A DNA stretch of 64,000 bases from Bryum argenteum (lineage: Eukaryota > Streptophyta > Bryopsida > Bryales > Bryaceae). Positions within the stretch are counted from its first letter, which is position 1; every line of letters starts with the position of its first letter. This document shows, one piece after another, positions 24,163 to 36,799 of the stretch. The translations under genes were made by a program, and so were the position numbers. The stretch is taken from assembly GCA_037043015.1 (NCBI GenBank), contig CM073327.1, positions 1,160,727-1,224,726 of the forward strand, in the 5' to 3' direction. The notes below the pieces were generated by a model. It made no database searches. It saw nothing but the letters and a program-made list of their open reading frames with translations, and was not told the DNA's origin.

Positions 24163-25010
24163 ACTCCTTCACTGCTGCAGGTATCAAGCACAGGACGTCC
24201 ACAATCAGCCGCGGTAACCACAAACAGCATACGAGACCAGGAGACTCATCAAACAAGCCGACTGCAACAACTCATGCCAAAGGATCCACGCCTACTTCAC
24301 GGGCGGCGCCTGCTGCCAGTGGAACCACTCTCAAAAGTCAAATAGGTAACAGACTCAGAATCAAGAATGCCCAGGGGTCGGAGTTCTGAGACCTGAACAG
24401 ACAGAAGTATTTTCTAATGAGGAATCATCTCGTTCATTTGGAACTTGACTCTACCACATTCGAAATCGGTTAACCTAAAAACAAATTGCGCAATCCTGTC
24501 CAAAAATTCTGAAGTCCTAATACGGAACCGCAATACGAGAGCTCACTCAGAACTTCAGGCGCCCACGGCACTTCCAAAACAACGATGCGCCGACCGCTTT
24601 CAGAGGAATCTCTATCACGTGGTAAAACTCGAAACATCGCGATACAAAACCCTAAGCAGTAACCCTCCGGACTACAAAGGCGTTAGTAAAAGCGATCGGG
24701 GCGGCGTCCACACAAGGCCCAAGTCGATTCGCCGTGACCTTTCCAGAAACCATCCCCGACCTATCTGAGCAAAATATCGCCCAAAAGCCGCCGGAGGCCC
24801 CACGACTCCCCTGTCAGAACTCAGGATGCCCAGGTCGCGGCCGCAGCAGTGAATGGCACGAATTCGCGGGAAGACAAGCAACGAACAAGAGCAAAACCCT
24901 AAGACCGAGACGGGAGATGACAGTCCCAAAAGACGCAGGAGAGAGCTTGACAAAATGAGGAGATAAAACTGAGGTGAACCAGAGCACGAATCGACACAGC
25001 AGAGCGGTAC

Positions 25011-25125
25011 CTGAGAGTGCTAAGAACAGATTGAAGGTGGTGAAGAAGGCGGAGAGCGAGACGGCGGCTGTCGCAATGGCAGCCAAGAGGAAGACCAACT
25101 CCTGCGCGGCTGAGGTGTAGGGCAT
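25011..25125 (-). other. Candidate upstream exon: eIF4A leader or start of a small membrane protein
   Basis: On the minus strand ATG 25,125-25,123 opens a hydrophobic stretch (MPYTSAAQELVFLLAAIATA...) ending at a donor CTCAG|GTACCG (25,011/25,010). A good acceptor, TGCAG, lies at about 24,175, just upstream of the eIF4A start, so this may be the non-coding first exon of eIF4A (a 5'-UTR intron of about 0.84 kb). If so, the hydrophobic ORF would be an upstream ORF running into the eIF4A start region, which is unexpected for a strongly translated gene. Alternatively it begins an unrelated small membrane protein. The sequence alone does not decide. Confidence 0.3.
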
Positions 25126-26609
25126 CCCCTCCCAACCCTCGCCCACCGTAATGCCGGGTCGCCCCTCGTGGAGCCCAGGAAGAGACGCCGCCCATCTCCA
25201 CTTCACATTGGGATGGGAAGTCTGTAGCCCTTCACAGTATTTCAAAGACTAGCATGGGAGGAGAAATTCTTCGTTGAAGCGTTGTGTTTAATCAGTGTTA
25301 TTCCATGACTAATTCCTTATTGTCTCCGGCTTTTTTAAGCCTTATATCACAATTCATGTAACAAGTTATATGAAAGTGTTATAGATGAAAACGCATTGGT
25401 TTTTTGAATCTCAACCGTACAATTTTGTAATAGACGTAATCAAAGTTCGAGTCACGAGACCTTATGAAATGCAAGATCATAACTTACTAGTACTCGAAAA
25501 AGATCATAAAACTTCATGAATTCTATTTTGAAGTTGAGTTGCTACTAATAAATCTACCAGATTATAAAAGAAAGTGTGATCCTTAATAATAGGGTTGGTC
25601 ACAGGTTCCTCTCTTTTGTAGCAATATACTATAGATTGCATATAAAAGACCAAATACTTTTCTTTTTCTATTTTTTTTTTTTGCATATAAAAGACCACAT
25701 ACTATAGATTGCATATAAAAGACCACAAATTGCAATTGGTAGAAAATACACCATATCTTGCAATTACTATAAGACAAGCTACATATTGACCATATGTGAT
25801 ATTTTTGTACATTTGAATTGTATATGAAAAACCATATTTTGCAAATATTGTGTAGCATAGCAAATTCATAACCCGTATTTTACAATACATACAACATATT
25901 TTGTATATAAATTGTATGCAATAAAACAATTAGTGAATTATATACAACATGTACAGAAAATCGTTCACAAAAAAATGTATGTAGAACATATATATGTAGA
26001 AAATGTATTGGAGCTATATTATATGTATACACAAGACCGTGTGTCAAAAACATATATACAAGATGTTCAGCGGAGAAAATACACATCAAGTTGTATATAA
26101 AAACTGTAAAAAATCTTACATGTAGTGTAACAATCATGTTCCTTGAGAGATCGACCAATTGCACCCCTTCAAAGAACAACCAATCATTCAATCAAAAAAA
26201 AGGTCATGGAAATAGTCATCACAAAAGTTGTTTTCCTATGGCAAAATAAAACTTAAATTAAGGTGAAATCTTAGAAGTGGGAGCCCAAAGTTAAGAACCC
26301 AACAAAGTTTTAGTGTTAGTCAAGATTATGGAACACAAAAGTGTAACTAGCCACAATGGGCCCACGGGCGGCCAAGGTAGTGGAAGACAGGGTAGTTCAT
26401 TTGTTTATCAATAATTCACTACAATCTAAATTGTTAAATTGTGCTTTTATTTTGCTCGTTTTGGATATTGACTTATGGTATTCACATAAGTGGCAGACAT
26501 CATGGAAAGACATGCACATGAATATGGAGTATACCGGATACTAAAGCTTGGGTACACATTAACGCTTTGTACTTGAAATTCGCGACTCATGAGGGGAATC
26601 TAGGATGAG
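25126..26609. other. AT-rich intergenic DNA with dispersed and local repeats
   Basis: At 25,395-25,540 there is a copy of the 1,755-1,900 segment (TCTCAACCGTACAA ... AAGATCATAACTTACTAG). At 25,634-25,730 the word GATTGCATATAAAAGACCA recurs in a short tandem cluster. The rest is TA-rich. Overlapping minus-strand ORFs at 25,504-26,191 are low-complexity Tyr/Ile/Cys-rich text and not genes. Confidence 0.45.
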
Positions 26610-29600
26610 ATCTCACTACAAAAGAAGTGAACCCTGTTTTAAACCAATCACTTAGCCACTCAACATGGTCTGTTATATTATTAAATTACAACCTACCTCT
26701 TTGACTAATTACAAAATGTTTCTTTCTGATGTTAATATTCATCATCCTAAGAAGAGAGAGCATCACATCATTGAGTATAGATGTGTATCTGGCTCCTTTT
26801 ATCGAAGAACTTTAGCTGCATTGGGAGGTTGTGAGTGTTGTAGATGTCTTCATCGACAGTGAAAACAAGAATTTTACACTCAAAGCAATCTAGATGTGGA
26901 GCATCCATGATTATTTATTATACGTTTTTGTATCCAAGCAAGTGACAAAGGGGTATAAAGGTTGTCTTGAATGTGGCCCTAGCATTGGTACTCGTCGATC
27001 AACTTCACTAGGAAAGAATATCTACATGGCACATTGAAGATACTTGCAGAGGATTCATCCGTATTAACGACGTAGAAGAGCATTTGATGGCACTGAGGAA
27101 ATTAGAGCACCAAAGTGTCTTATTGAACGAGATATTTTGCGCCATACTAAAGCTCGGGAGAAGTGGCTAGAAACTAAGATTGAGAATAGAGAAGAGGGCA
27201 AGACTGATCCAACACACTAGATTGGAGTGAGAAGGCTATCGACTTTATACAGTCTTCCGTATTAGAAGGTGAGGCTACTCACATGACGACCATTTTATGT
27301 TTCATATGCCTTATTGTAAGTGATAATGAATGATGTTTTGTATGCAGTATGTTCTGATTTTTACATCGAAGACATGACTGCACGTAGTCGTCAAATCTAT
27401 ACGGCTAGTCACGTGTTTGCAACGTTGTAGGAATGAGTCAAGATAAAATGATTGCCTTGAGTCGTGAGAAGCGCATGAAGGACTACTTTTTGAAGTAGCA
27501 GTCCGGCGATTCGTAGATGTTCTTACATGGAATGTGTAGCTTTTGCAGAGTCTCATGACTAGACATATTCTAAATCTCATACATTGCTAAAAGAATATAT
27601 GCAAAAATATCATGAAGACAATATGAGGGTTGAAGGAGATAGTGAAAGTTTGTCTAGATGTGAAGAAGGCCAATATATGCCCCGAACTACACCCTTGGCA
27701 TGTCGGAAGTGATACCATAATACTATCACTTGTTTCTCACGTCCTTACGAACGAGAGAAGGCAAAATTCATGAACCCTATGCACCACCTCAGGACTCCTA
27801 AAACTTAAATGGAACAGTTGTCAAAGAGAATCACCCCAGCGGAAACCTTCGTAGGCTCAAGTCACATGACTACCACATAATGATGCACCACGTCCTCCCT
27901 TTGAGCCTGCAAACACTATTAACAAAGGAAGTTCGCGCGACCATAATCTGGATGAGCAGGGTGTTTGTGCGTCTATATGCAAAGTCTTTGGATCCGTCAA
28001 CAATGTCCAACTTGATGGACAAAATAGCAATGACGATGTGCATAATGGAAGAAGTATTTCCACCATCGTTCTTCAATAACAAATCACATCTTCCAATTCA
28101 CCTAGTGCAACACTTAGCCATTTAAGGCCCAATGCACACACAATGGATGTACCTTGTGGATTGTTATCTGGATACTTTAAAGGGCTACGTACGGCAAGGA
28201 GCAAAACTAGAGGGGTTTATGGTACAAGGGTACATCATGGAGGAGAGCTCGGATTTTTCACGGAGTACATGCAAAATTGCAACATGACAACACGGCATGT
28301 ATAGGACAACAAAGAGGAGCCTAGTATGAACGATGAAGTAGTAGAGGTGAAGGGAAGACAATGCTTATTGTCTTCGGGACTCCAACACTAGATCCATGTG
28401 TTTGTGTTGAACAACGTTGAAATCCTTCACGACTACAAACAATATGCCCTAAATCCTTTCGAACCACTCCATAAAATCTACAGACAACATAGATAAATCT
28501 TTAAGTAAACGATGATGTATAGAAGATGACTACGCATAGTGAGAAGTTTAAGGAGAACAAGCGTGTGTGGTCATATTAGCTCTAAGAGAACGAATGAATC
28601 GAGTTATGTGTCGTTTAAGGGTATGACTAAATGTAGTCATCTGTCTTACCAGCAAATTAATAAGTATAGTCATCTCAGAAACAAACTACTTCTATGGTCA
28701 TATCTGAGTAAGAGCTGACTACATATAATGAGAGGTTTACAAAAAAGGATTGGTCAAGTGCATTTACTTGTATGGTTGTCTAACTTTAGTCACACTTCTC
28801 GAATTAAATACCAAGCATGGATAGAGTTCTAGAAAATAACGTAGTTGATGTGGTATGTTACAGGAGGTGTTACACGTGTGAAATGACTTGCGATCGACGG
28901 CTCAAAAAGAATACTCACGACGGAGGTGGAGAGAGTGCATAGGTTACCACAACAACATACGCCAATAGCTTTAAATCAATGGTTTTAGGATGTTATATCC
29001 AAAGAGATTGCGATGGGGATAGATATCCATAGGGATATCCAGACACTATTGATGCTTCCTGGAGCAGTGGCAAAGGGATTCAAGGCAATGTACACGTACG
29101 ACAATCATATCCGAGTACGTAGAGCAAAAGGTGATTTGGCTACATATGATAGCCTCATAGCAGCTACATTTCTACAATCTGCTTTTATAGTCCTTTTAGG
29201 TTGTGTAAAAATAGCTGATTTTTGAAAGTTCTCATAATTAAGGAAATATAGTAAAACATCAAATCTTGATTTAAGATTAAACATAGATATAACTCTAATC
29301 TTGTTTTAACTAAATTTCTTTTTCTTCACCTACTTTGCTTTAAATTGATATTCCGGATTGTTCCTTTTGTCTCAAAAAGGAATTAAGACATATTCCTTTT
29401 TGAAGACTAAAGGAATGAAAAGGAATATGAAAATTGTTCGATTTTTCTTGCTCAATGCAATTTTGCATGGAGTATTACAAGTTTCTGATGAATCCATCAT
29501 TGAATACATGCGAATTGAAAAAGTGTAATTTCGAGCACACAATAAGTGAAACATAAAATGACAGTGTTTTAGTAAGACAATCCTTTTTGGTACCCGTATC

Positions 29601-31775
29601 AGACACTTACCCGCTAGTTCTAACGACAAATCTCGAGTATGTTGAGTGGGTGGAAAAAATTCTGAGTGCGGACTATGGGAAATTTAAAGAGGTGGTGTTA
29701 TATTGTATGTAGGCAAAAGCAAAGACAATGACAACTCGTGCTACAACAAAATGTGACGAATATAGTTTTACATTGTCTGGATTTAATGAGTTCATACCAT
29801 ATTTAGTAGGCTCCTTCGCATTTTCCCTTCAAGTACAACAAGTATTTTTTAAAGAGAAGGAGGAGTCTAACATTGGATGGAAGGTCGTGTTGGGACGATA
29901 GCCGCGTGGCGCAAGAGTGGAGTCAACATCTGCCAAAAGACCTCAATTGTAAAGTTTCTGGTTAGGTAGGGACAAGGAATATGGAGGCCTGCGTGCTGAA
30001 AACGTAGTCGTGGAAATAGAAGTATAAAGTCTTGATTTGAACACTAGTAGGAGATTGATCGCAAATAAAACCCCCCTGAACTTGGTTGATTAAGAAGAAG
30101 ATACAGATTAGTAGTAGGATGCGTTATCACAATACAATATCACGTAGTATGTGTTGCAATATCACGTAGTATGTGTTGCATAGCCGACAGTCTTGAGGAC
30201 TACTTTATAGGAAACGACTGAATGTAGTCATCTCTCTTATAAGCTCATGACTAAGTATAGTCATTTGCTTGGAAACATTGACTATATGTAGTCATATGTT
30301 AGAGGAATAACTGAATAGTCATTTGTCTTAGTCGCAAATGACTGATTATAGTCGTACATCTGGTAACAATGACTACACATAGCTATATCATAGGATAAAC
30401 AACTACTACCGTCCTATCTGTCATGAAGGATTGTAATAACAATTATAAGTGTACGACGCAATGTAGTCAACCGTTCTAAGTGTTAATTTTTATGAAGCCC
30501 ATTTGATTCTGAAATGCAGGAAAGTGTTATTATCCACGGGTATTTGTTCTGTCCATACAGGTACACAATTGGAACTGCCTTATGTCCTTCATAATATGCA
30601 CTATCATAACAAAGTAGTGTGGACTATCAAGAATGACACTCCCATTGATATATCTTAAAAAACATATCCAAACAAGTATTTGGAATATTTTATTGGAGAG
30701 ATGAGGTAGACACATGGAAACTCATAAAAAGAGCTGCCAAAGAATACGAAGCGGTGAACAAAACGAATGTAGAAAGATAATGGAAAACAACCCGTTGACC
30801 AGAAGACTTTTAATTAAAAATTCAAATGGTACAAGGGGATGAATGAAACATCAATATGAAGTTAAAGAATGTGAAGTATTAGAAGAAGATTGACAGAAAC
30901 TTGCATTGATAGGGAATCTTGTATAATAATAACACTGAAGACATGAATTCTTCACTACGACCACTTGAAAATTCACTCAGAAAAGCCGCATCTATACGAA
31001 ACATCACCAACTCCATAAGTAAAGAAGTGAAGAACAATTAGAAAAGGGACAAAAATGTCACATCCGTAATCACTAAAATCCAATTAGAATATAAGGAAAA
31101 CGCACATAAATAACAAGAAGTATAGTGAAGGTTCTAACCTTTGAACCAAAAAAATCTATCTTAAGAAAAAAGTGTACATGGAAGAAAACTAGTAAAATTG
31201 ATTTTGATTATAATCAGAAAGACCTATTATGACGCGAAACGTATTTTAAAATAGGTGTTCGAAACTAGTCATATGGGTGCCCCGAAACCAAATCAAACAA
31301 TGACTAGGCTAGTTAAGAAGCAAAACACAATAAAATGTAGTCACAAAACTAGTCGTATCCCTGCTAGAAACCAAAATTAGAAAACGAATACCGAAGACCG
31401 TAGTCGTAAGGCAAGAAATAGTTAAATCTAGTAAAAACAAATAGCGATATTGATGCTAGAAACCAAAATCACTAAACGACTATAGTAGTGATAAGACTAC
31501 ATTTAATAATCTTGTAGTCATATCACTGTCCGGAACTGTAGTCAAACCATGACTATTCTAGTGATATGTGTGCCCAAGCAAAAAAAGTTTAGATCTCCAT
31601 GTTTCCCAACCATGTTTCCATGGAAGTGTCATGAAAATGTATTTCCATTGACGTGTCATGAAAATATGACTATGCATATGACTATGACTCATTTTACTCA
31701 ACCATATGACTACAAATGACTAAAATGACTACATAGTCATATGATCCTAGTCATAAAAACCCTGCTTTTCTACTA
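26610..31775 (+). mobile_element. Decayed CACTA transposon remnant
   Basis: Transposase domains of the TNP2 type lie on the plus strand between 26,860 and 29,930. From 30,190 to 31,760 the DNA is filled with GACTA...TAGTC words like those at the ends of the CACTA element at 36,431-43,748. The right end near 31,765 reads GCTTTTCTACTAGTA, close to the CACTA terminus TTTTCTAGTAGTG but altered. I could not find a matching left terminus or a target duplication, so the left boundary is a guess and may be truncated. Confidence 0.6.
26860..29930 (+). pseudogene. TNP2-type transposase relic: Transposase_21, DUF4218 and DUF4216 pieces
   Basis: About 26,865-27,165 reads as Transposase_21 text: FTLKAI, MWSIHDYLLY, GYKGCLECGPSIGTRRS, RRAFDGTEEIRAPKC. 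About 28,110-28,480 is DUF4218: GPMHTQWMYLVDCYLDTLKG, YVRQGAKLEG, YIMEES, and further pieces matching 38,503-38,889 at nucleotide level. About 29,640-29,930 is DUF4216: WVEKILSADYGKFKEVVLYC, then DEYSFTLSGFNE and QQVFFKEKEESNIGWKVVLG. Many stops and frameshifts interrupt all three, and the N-terminal transposase-associated domain is not seen. Between DUF4218 and DUF4216 (28,550-28,800) lies a cluster of GACTA/TAGTC words. Confidence 0.7.
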
Positions 31776-31784
31776 GTATAATGT

Positions 31785-33349
31785 GATGCAAACAAGCTAG
31801 TGCGCACATTTTTGAGAAATATTTTATGGTAGCAACATGTTTATGCAATACAATTTTTTATTAGCAAATAATATTTCATATTTGAATTATGTTAAAATCA
31901 GAAGGCATTTGAGAAACCAAGTGAGTCTCTAGCATATTTTGCAAGGTGCAATGCTAAACCAACCATTGAAACAAAGACTCCATAAAAAAATGTCGAGACA
32001 CGTATGATTCTCAAACCAAGAACGATTGTCACACCAAAGGCAATAAGACCACCTCAACCAAAGAAGGCAAATAAAATGAAGCAAGCAAGCCTATCCAAAC
32101 CTTAGAAGGTGGTCGAGAAAGTAGGGAAGAAATGACAATTATGTAGTGTTTGAACATGTTTACTTGCATGTAGGCTCATCCATTTGTGAAAAGTAACTCT
32201 ATGGTGGCGGCGAAAGCACAGTATACAAATGAAGACTAGAGAAAAATTGTACCTTGTAGTAAAAAATGACCTTGCATTTGCAAAATAAGTAAGGTGTTGT
32301 TTGCTTACAATTGCAAAGAGGCAACAAAACACGACTCGAGGCCGCGAAGAGAAAATGACGATAGGGGCATGCACGATGGTGAGTAGAACACGACATCTAA
32401 TAGAGATCTTCATGGACATTTAGTAAAACGTGTCTAAGATGTTTGCTATGATGACCGTAAGGACATCTTATCACATGATTCACCTTGTCGTCTATTATGA
32501 TAATTGTCGGCGTAGTGCAAAAAGGAGGGTTATTAAATTATGGATGGTAGTAAATAAACCATGTGTAGGTAGGTTGTGCAAGGAAAGGTTATCAAATAGA
32601 AGTTTTTTGCATGTGAAAAGCTTTTAATTTTTAGGTGTGTCATGTGTTGATTTGTTGAACATGTGCACCGTCAAACATGCGCACAACTGTAGGGGTGTCC
32701 GACTACAAGTAATGATAGTGGAGGGGCTTGAGGTTGTAGATGCATACTATCACGGTATTTTCAAAAGTCATGATACTTAACATGTTAATATTGTCATATA
32801 TGAGGTTTAAACAATATATGTTTGACTTTTTAATTGTCATATGGTCAATGTCTTGCAATGCGAGTAGGTATGTAATATATTATACGGATGTTTCAATGGC
32901 CGGCTTACCTATGGTAAGCATGTTCTTATGGTGACAATTCAACGCTTCTAGAGACATTTAGGTCAACCAATTAGATGTCTTATAAGACACGGCAAGGAGC
33001 TCATGGTGATGTTGCCTAAGACCTCCGTGACATGACGATGATCTCTATACAAAAATCCAAAGAACTCATTCCAAATGTTGTTAAATATGTCCAATACATT
33101 TATCTAAATGTGGTTTCAAGCACTATAGACGTATAGTAAGACACAAAGATGTTTTGAATGATGTCGAACGTAAACATCATCTGACCATGAAACACCTCTA
33201 ACTATGCTGATGTGGCATGCTACGTCAGATTTCCGGGAACCACGTCAAATATTCAAGGTTCAACGTCGGTTTATCGAACGATCATGCTAGATTTTGGCAC
33301 CGCCACATCGGAGTATGTGGAACGAGCGAAAATCCACACCATGATGTAT
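31785..33349. other. Non-coding stretch, nothing recognised
   Basis: AT-rich, with scattered short ORFs of no recognisable family. Part could belong to the neighbouring CACTA remnant, but GACTA words stop at about 31,760. Confidence 0.35.
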
Positions 33350-33655
33350 GGTAGAGCAGCCAAAAATGGCGCAGTGCCGAAAATGGAGCCCTAGTAATCT
33401 TCACTGTCACGTACATAATAGCTTCTCCATACAACAGAACCATGTACACACTGCAAAGATTATAGGGCGTCACTTTAGGGCACCATTTTAGGAACACCTA
33501 TATTTCCATCTTTGAAAATTCATTACTTACTGTAGAAGAGTCCAAAAATGATGATTCCACTTGCTATAGTTTTCTACTAATTTTCCACATGCACAAAAAT
33601 TGCTTGCACTGGCAACATTCCTGTAGATTTTCTGTACTGAAAATTGCGCCATTAT
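33350..33655. repeat. Dispersed repeat, copy B (partner at 21,337-21,612)
   Basis: Same orientation as copy A and nearly identical over 33,350-33,530. It then diverges, with an insertion before the shared ATGCACAAAAATTGC and TGAAAATTGCGCC words. Non-coding. Confidence 0.75.
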
Positions 33656-36025
33656 AGGACACCTTACCATATTGCCATGTTGCACTGCCTCTGACATGGC
33701 GGTCATACACATATATCACGTACCTGGTTTTACCTTCTCAAAGTTACCCTAAGACAACCTGGATACAAGGATGTTTTAGATCACTTTAGACATATCTTTA
33801 GATCTGAAAATGTAGAAGATGTTTGCTAAATAAATCTAACCATTTTTTTATTTATTTATTATTTTTATGCCTACACATCTAAATAAGACATAGAAAAACA
33901 GGGCTTTCTTATAGTGGTCGGCACTTTCACCTCGATTCTGCTACATGTATGCTTTGAGATTCAAACATGAAAATAAATTGAAAAATGCATGTCAACATGG
34001 CCAATGGTGCATAGTTAGGATGCTTCCGGCCATGATAAGTTTGCATGATAAGTCTGCATCCAGTATAACATATAAATCTCTGAAATAAAATAAAATATAA
34101 TAAACTCATTCCATCAATTAAAAAAATAGACCTCGCCAAAGTGCAAATGTCAGCTGATGGCTGATGTACTTGTGATAAGTTAAATGTTTCTATTCCAACG
34201 TGGTACATATACTCTTCCTACTCAATCCATCTCCTTTGTTGTACAGTACAACAAATGCACATTGCCCAACCCCAAGCATGTCAACAATAGTGGCACTAAC
34301 CTACGTATGGTGAGTCCACACCCTATACTGTGCTGTCCTCTCACACTCAAATTTTCTGCCTGCCGTCTCCTGACAAGGGTGACTGAAAAAAACTAAAACC
34401 TACACCCAGGGAGATAAGCTTAGCTGCAAAAAATTCACTAGAAACATAGAGGTCTTTATTGTCGGTGTGAGAAAGTTGGTATGATCTCACAAGATTTCAT
34501 CATTAATGATTCACTAGAAGCATTTTGATTGGAATGAAAGATGAGTTGGCAATGAATAATGGTGTCAACGAAGGATAAATTGACCTGCTTGTTTCTGATT
34601 TATTTTTTATTTAAAAAAAAAAAAAATCAGTTCAATCGTTGTATTATCTTTACTTAAACCCGATGGACTTGAGCTCTTAGGAGTTAACCCTTAATTGACA
34701 TCATTGTTTTGAGAAAAATGTGACCTCACTGTCCTTTGACCATATTTTAGCATAGATAATTAAATAAATTTGAAAATCTGAAATGGTGAGTGTTGAGCTA
34801 ACTCGATTCTGTAAATATTTAAAAGAAAAAGTACCACATTGGGTAAAATCTCGAAATTTGCCACCGTTGAGAGTATGTAATTTCTTCTTCAGATTCGAGG
34901 ACCAATTTGGTCCCCTGTGTCAATAAAGGGTTAAGAGATAAGTAGGGATTTACAAAGAAAGGAAAAACTCTAAAATCTCAAATGGCATTATCAACAACAA
35001 ATTCAGTGGTATTTTGATCTCTTAAGGTTAAGTTGAACAAGAACAGTGGAACCGTGAGGCTCTGTCTTATGTAATAATAATTTACAAAAATAAATAAATC
35101 GAATCAAATATTAAAAACAATCACAATTGTTTAGTAATGATTGACTTGTATCAAATGATAACTAAGTCATTTCTATAATACTTAGGATTCGTTTTCTCAA
35201 ATATTCAATTTAAAAAAAAAGAGGAACCTAGCACATAAATTGTGGATCTCACAAAAAGAGGGGATTTTACTAAACCTTCTGCATCTGAAGTGTTCCTAAT
35301 CAAGATCAAATCCCAATTTGAAATAAATAACAATTTAATGACATATTTAACTAAATATGGATAGTCCACGATCTACGATTAAGAACAATAGTTGCAAAAT
35401 GATTTCTAGAATCTAGATTCTACGAAGATACTCTTCAAATATGTAGATTTTGAGGTCATGTATGGAGGGATCTCCCCTTGTTTTAAAGTCCATAAATAAG
35501 CCCAAAGTCCATATTTAGTTAAATAATGCATTTTATCAAATAATTAAATTTTAGTATTTCTCTTTAACCGGAATTGTATTCAACTTCTTCTTTAAAAAAT
35601 ATGATTGACAATGGTTCACTTTGAAATTTTGATAGAAAATTCAACAATGGAATTATGTGCGTCTCGTAAGAAAAAATAAAAATAATCATAAATTTTTCTT
35701 GAAAATATATTAATTCATTATTGTTATCATCTTATGAACCTTTGCTTTTATGTTGCTTTGGATACCTTCAAGTTCCATTTTCAAAAATTTTAATTAAAAC
35801 ATATGCAATAATATCTTATTTGTAAGTGCCATTGTTATTTTTTAACTTCGTGCGAACAACAAACTTGGTTTCTTGGAGAAGATGATTCATAGAGTTTTGT
35901 AGTTGAACTTCAAATATTTTAGCTCCAGTAATAAAAATACATGAATGAATGTTTTTTTAAAATATAATAAATGCACAACACTGGTTTACCAAAATCAAAC
36001 ACAAATCAATAAAAACTGTAGTGGG
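33656..36025. other. AT-rich DNA, nothing recognised
   Basis: No convincing exon, terminal repeat or structural RNA. Homopolymer runs occur (for example A/T runs at about 34,610-34,626). Short ORFs are shadows of AT-rich sequence. Confidence 0.4.
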
Positions 36026-36026
36026 A

Positions 36027-36150
36027 GAAGCATTTAGATACAAGCATTTAGCAAAAGCATTTAGGTGTAGACGTTTGGCGAAAGCGTTTGAGTAAAAGCC
36101 TTTAGAAAAAGCGTTTGGGTAGAGGCGTTTAGAAAAAGCATTTAGCAAAA
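36027..36150. repeat. 27-bp minisatellite built on AAGCRTTTRG
   Basis: Units such as AAAGCATTTAG and AAAGCGTTTGG alternate. On the minus strand the array is an open frame of 9-residue repeats (NAFSKRLYP, NAFSKGFYS, NAFAKRLHL, NAFAKCLYL), giving a 27-bp period. It abuts a different 30-bp array. There is no evidence that it is translated. Confidence 0.65.
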
Positions 36151-36266
36151 GCGTTCATTTGCAGATGAAGAAAATGATATGCGTTCATCCGTAGATGAAG
36201 AGAATCATATGCTTTCATCTGCAAATGGAGAAAATGATATGCGTTCATCCGCAGATGAAGAAATCG
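36151..36266 (+). repeat. 30-bp tandem repeat, 3.9 copies
   Basis: Exact 30-bp periodicity starting at 36,151, 36,181, 36,211 and 36,241 (GCGTTCATCCGCAGATGAAG followed by AAAATGATAT, with substitutions). In the plus frame it encodes acidic ten-residue repeats such as MRSSVDEENH and MLSSANGEND, within an ORF running to the CACTA left end at 36,431. It may be the tail of a disrupted gene, but no other exon was identified. Confidence 0.75.
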
Positions 36267-36799
36267 TAATCATGAGCAGTAGTGACACATTTGTGAACCT
36301 ACAAAACCCAATGTGCAAGAACATTATTTTCTTACAATCTACCTATGACTTAAGATGTGCAATTCAGTGTCAAAAAGTGTCAAATTCATGCAACTTTAGA
36401 ACTTTTAAGAAATCACGGTCTCGAAGGTCTCACTAATAGAAAAGGGTGTCAATTCTGACTAGTCGCAAATGACTATGGTGTCAATTCTGACTCTGGCTAG
36501 TCAAATGCGTATTCAGATCAAAAGAACTTAGTCAGCTAAGGGGGGAGTAAAAATTTTAGTCATATTTTAGTCATATTTTAGTCATGTTTGTAGTCATGCG
36601 ACTATTTGGAGTCAGATATTTTAAGCACCTCGATGATTTTACAGTTGGGGAACGCCGAGAACGTGGTTATTTACGTCCGGGCAGTCATATGACTAGAGTA
36701 GTCATCGTCTTGACTACGGTTTCGGGCAGCGATATGACTACGCATGATTTTCTTGTACTCATCTCACTACCACAATGGTTTTTTTATTTTGGTTCCGAC

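Noticed and set aside
25504..26191. Chain of minus-strand ORFs rich in Tyr, Ile and Cys
   Set aside because: The text reflects TA-rich repeats (ATATAAAAGACCA units) and shows no domain or splice structure.
26610..31775. Exact CACTA termini for the remnant (CACTACAAAAGAAG near 26,617 and TTTTCTACTAGTA near 31,765)
   Set aside because: The two ends do not match each other well and the adjacent trinucleotides differ, so the boundaries are left approximate.
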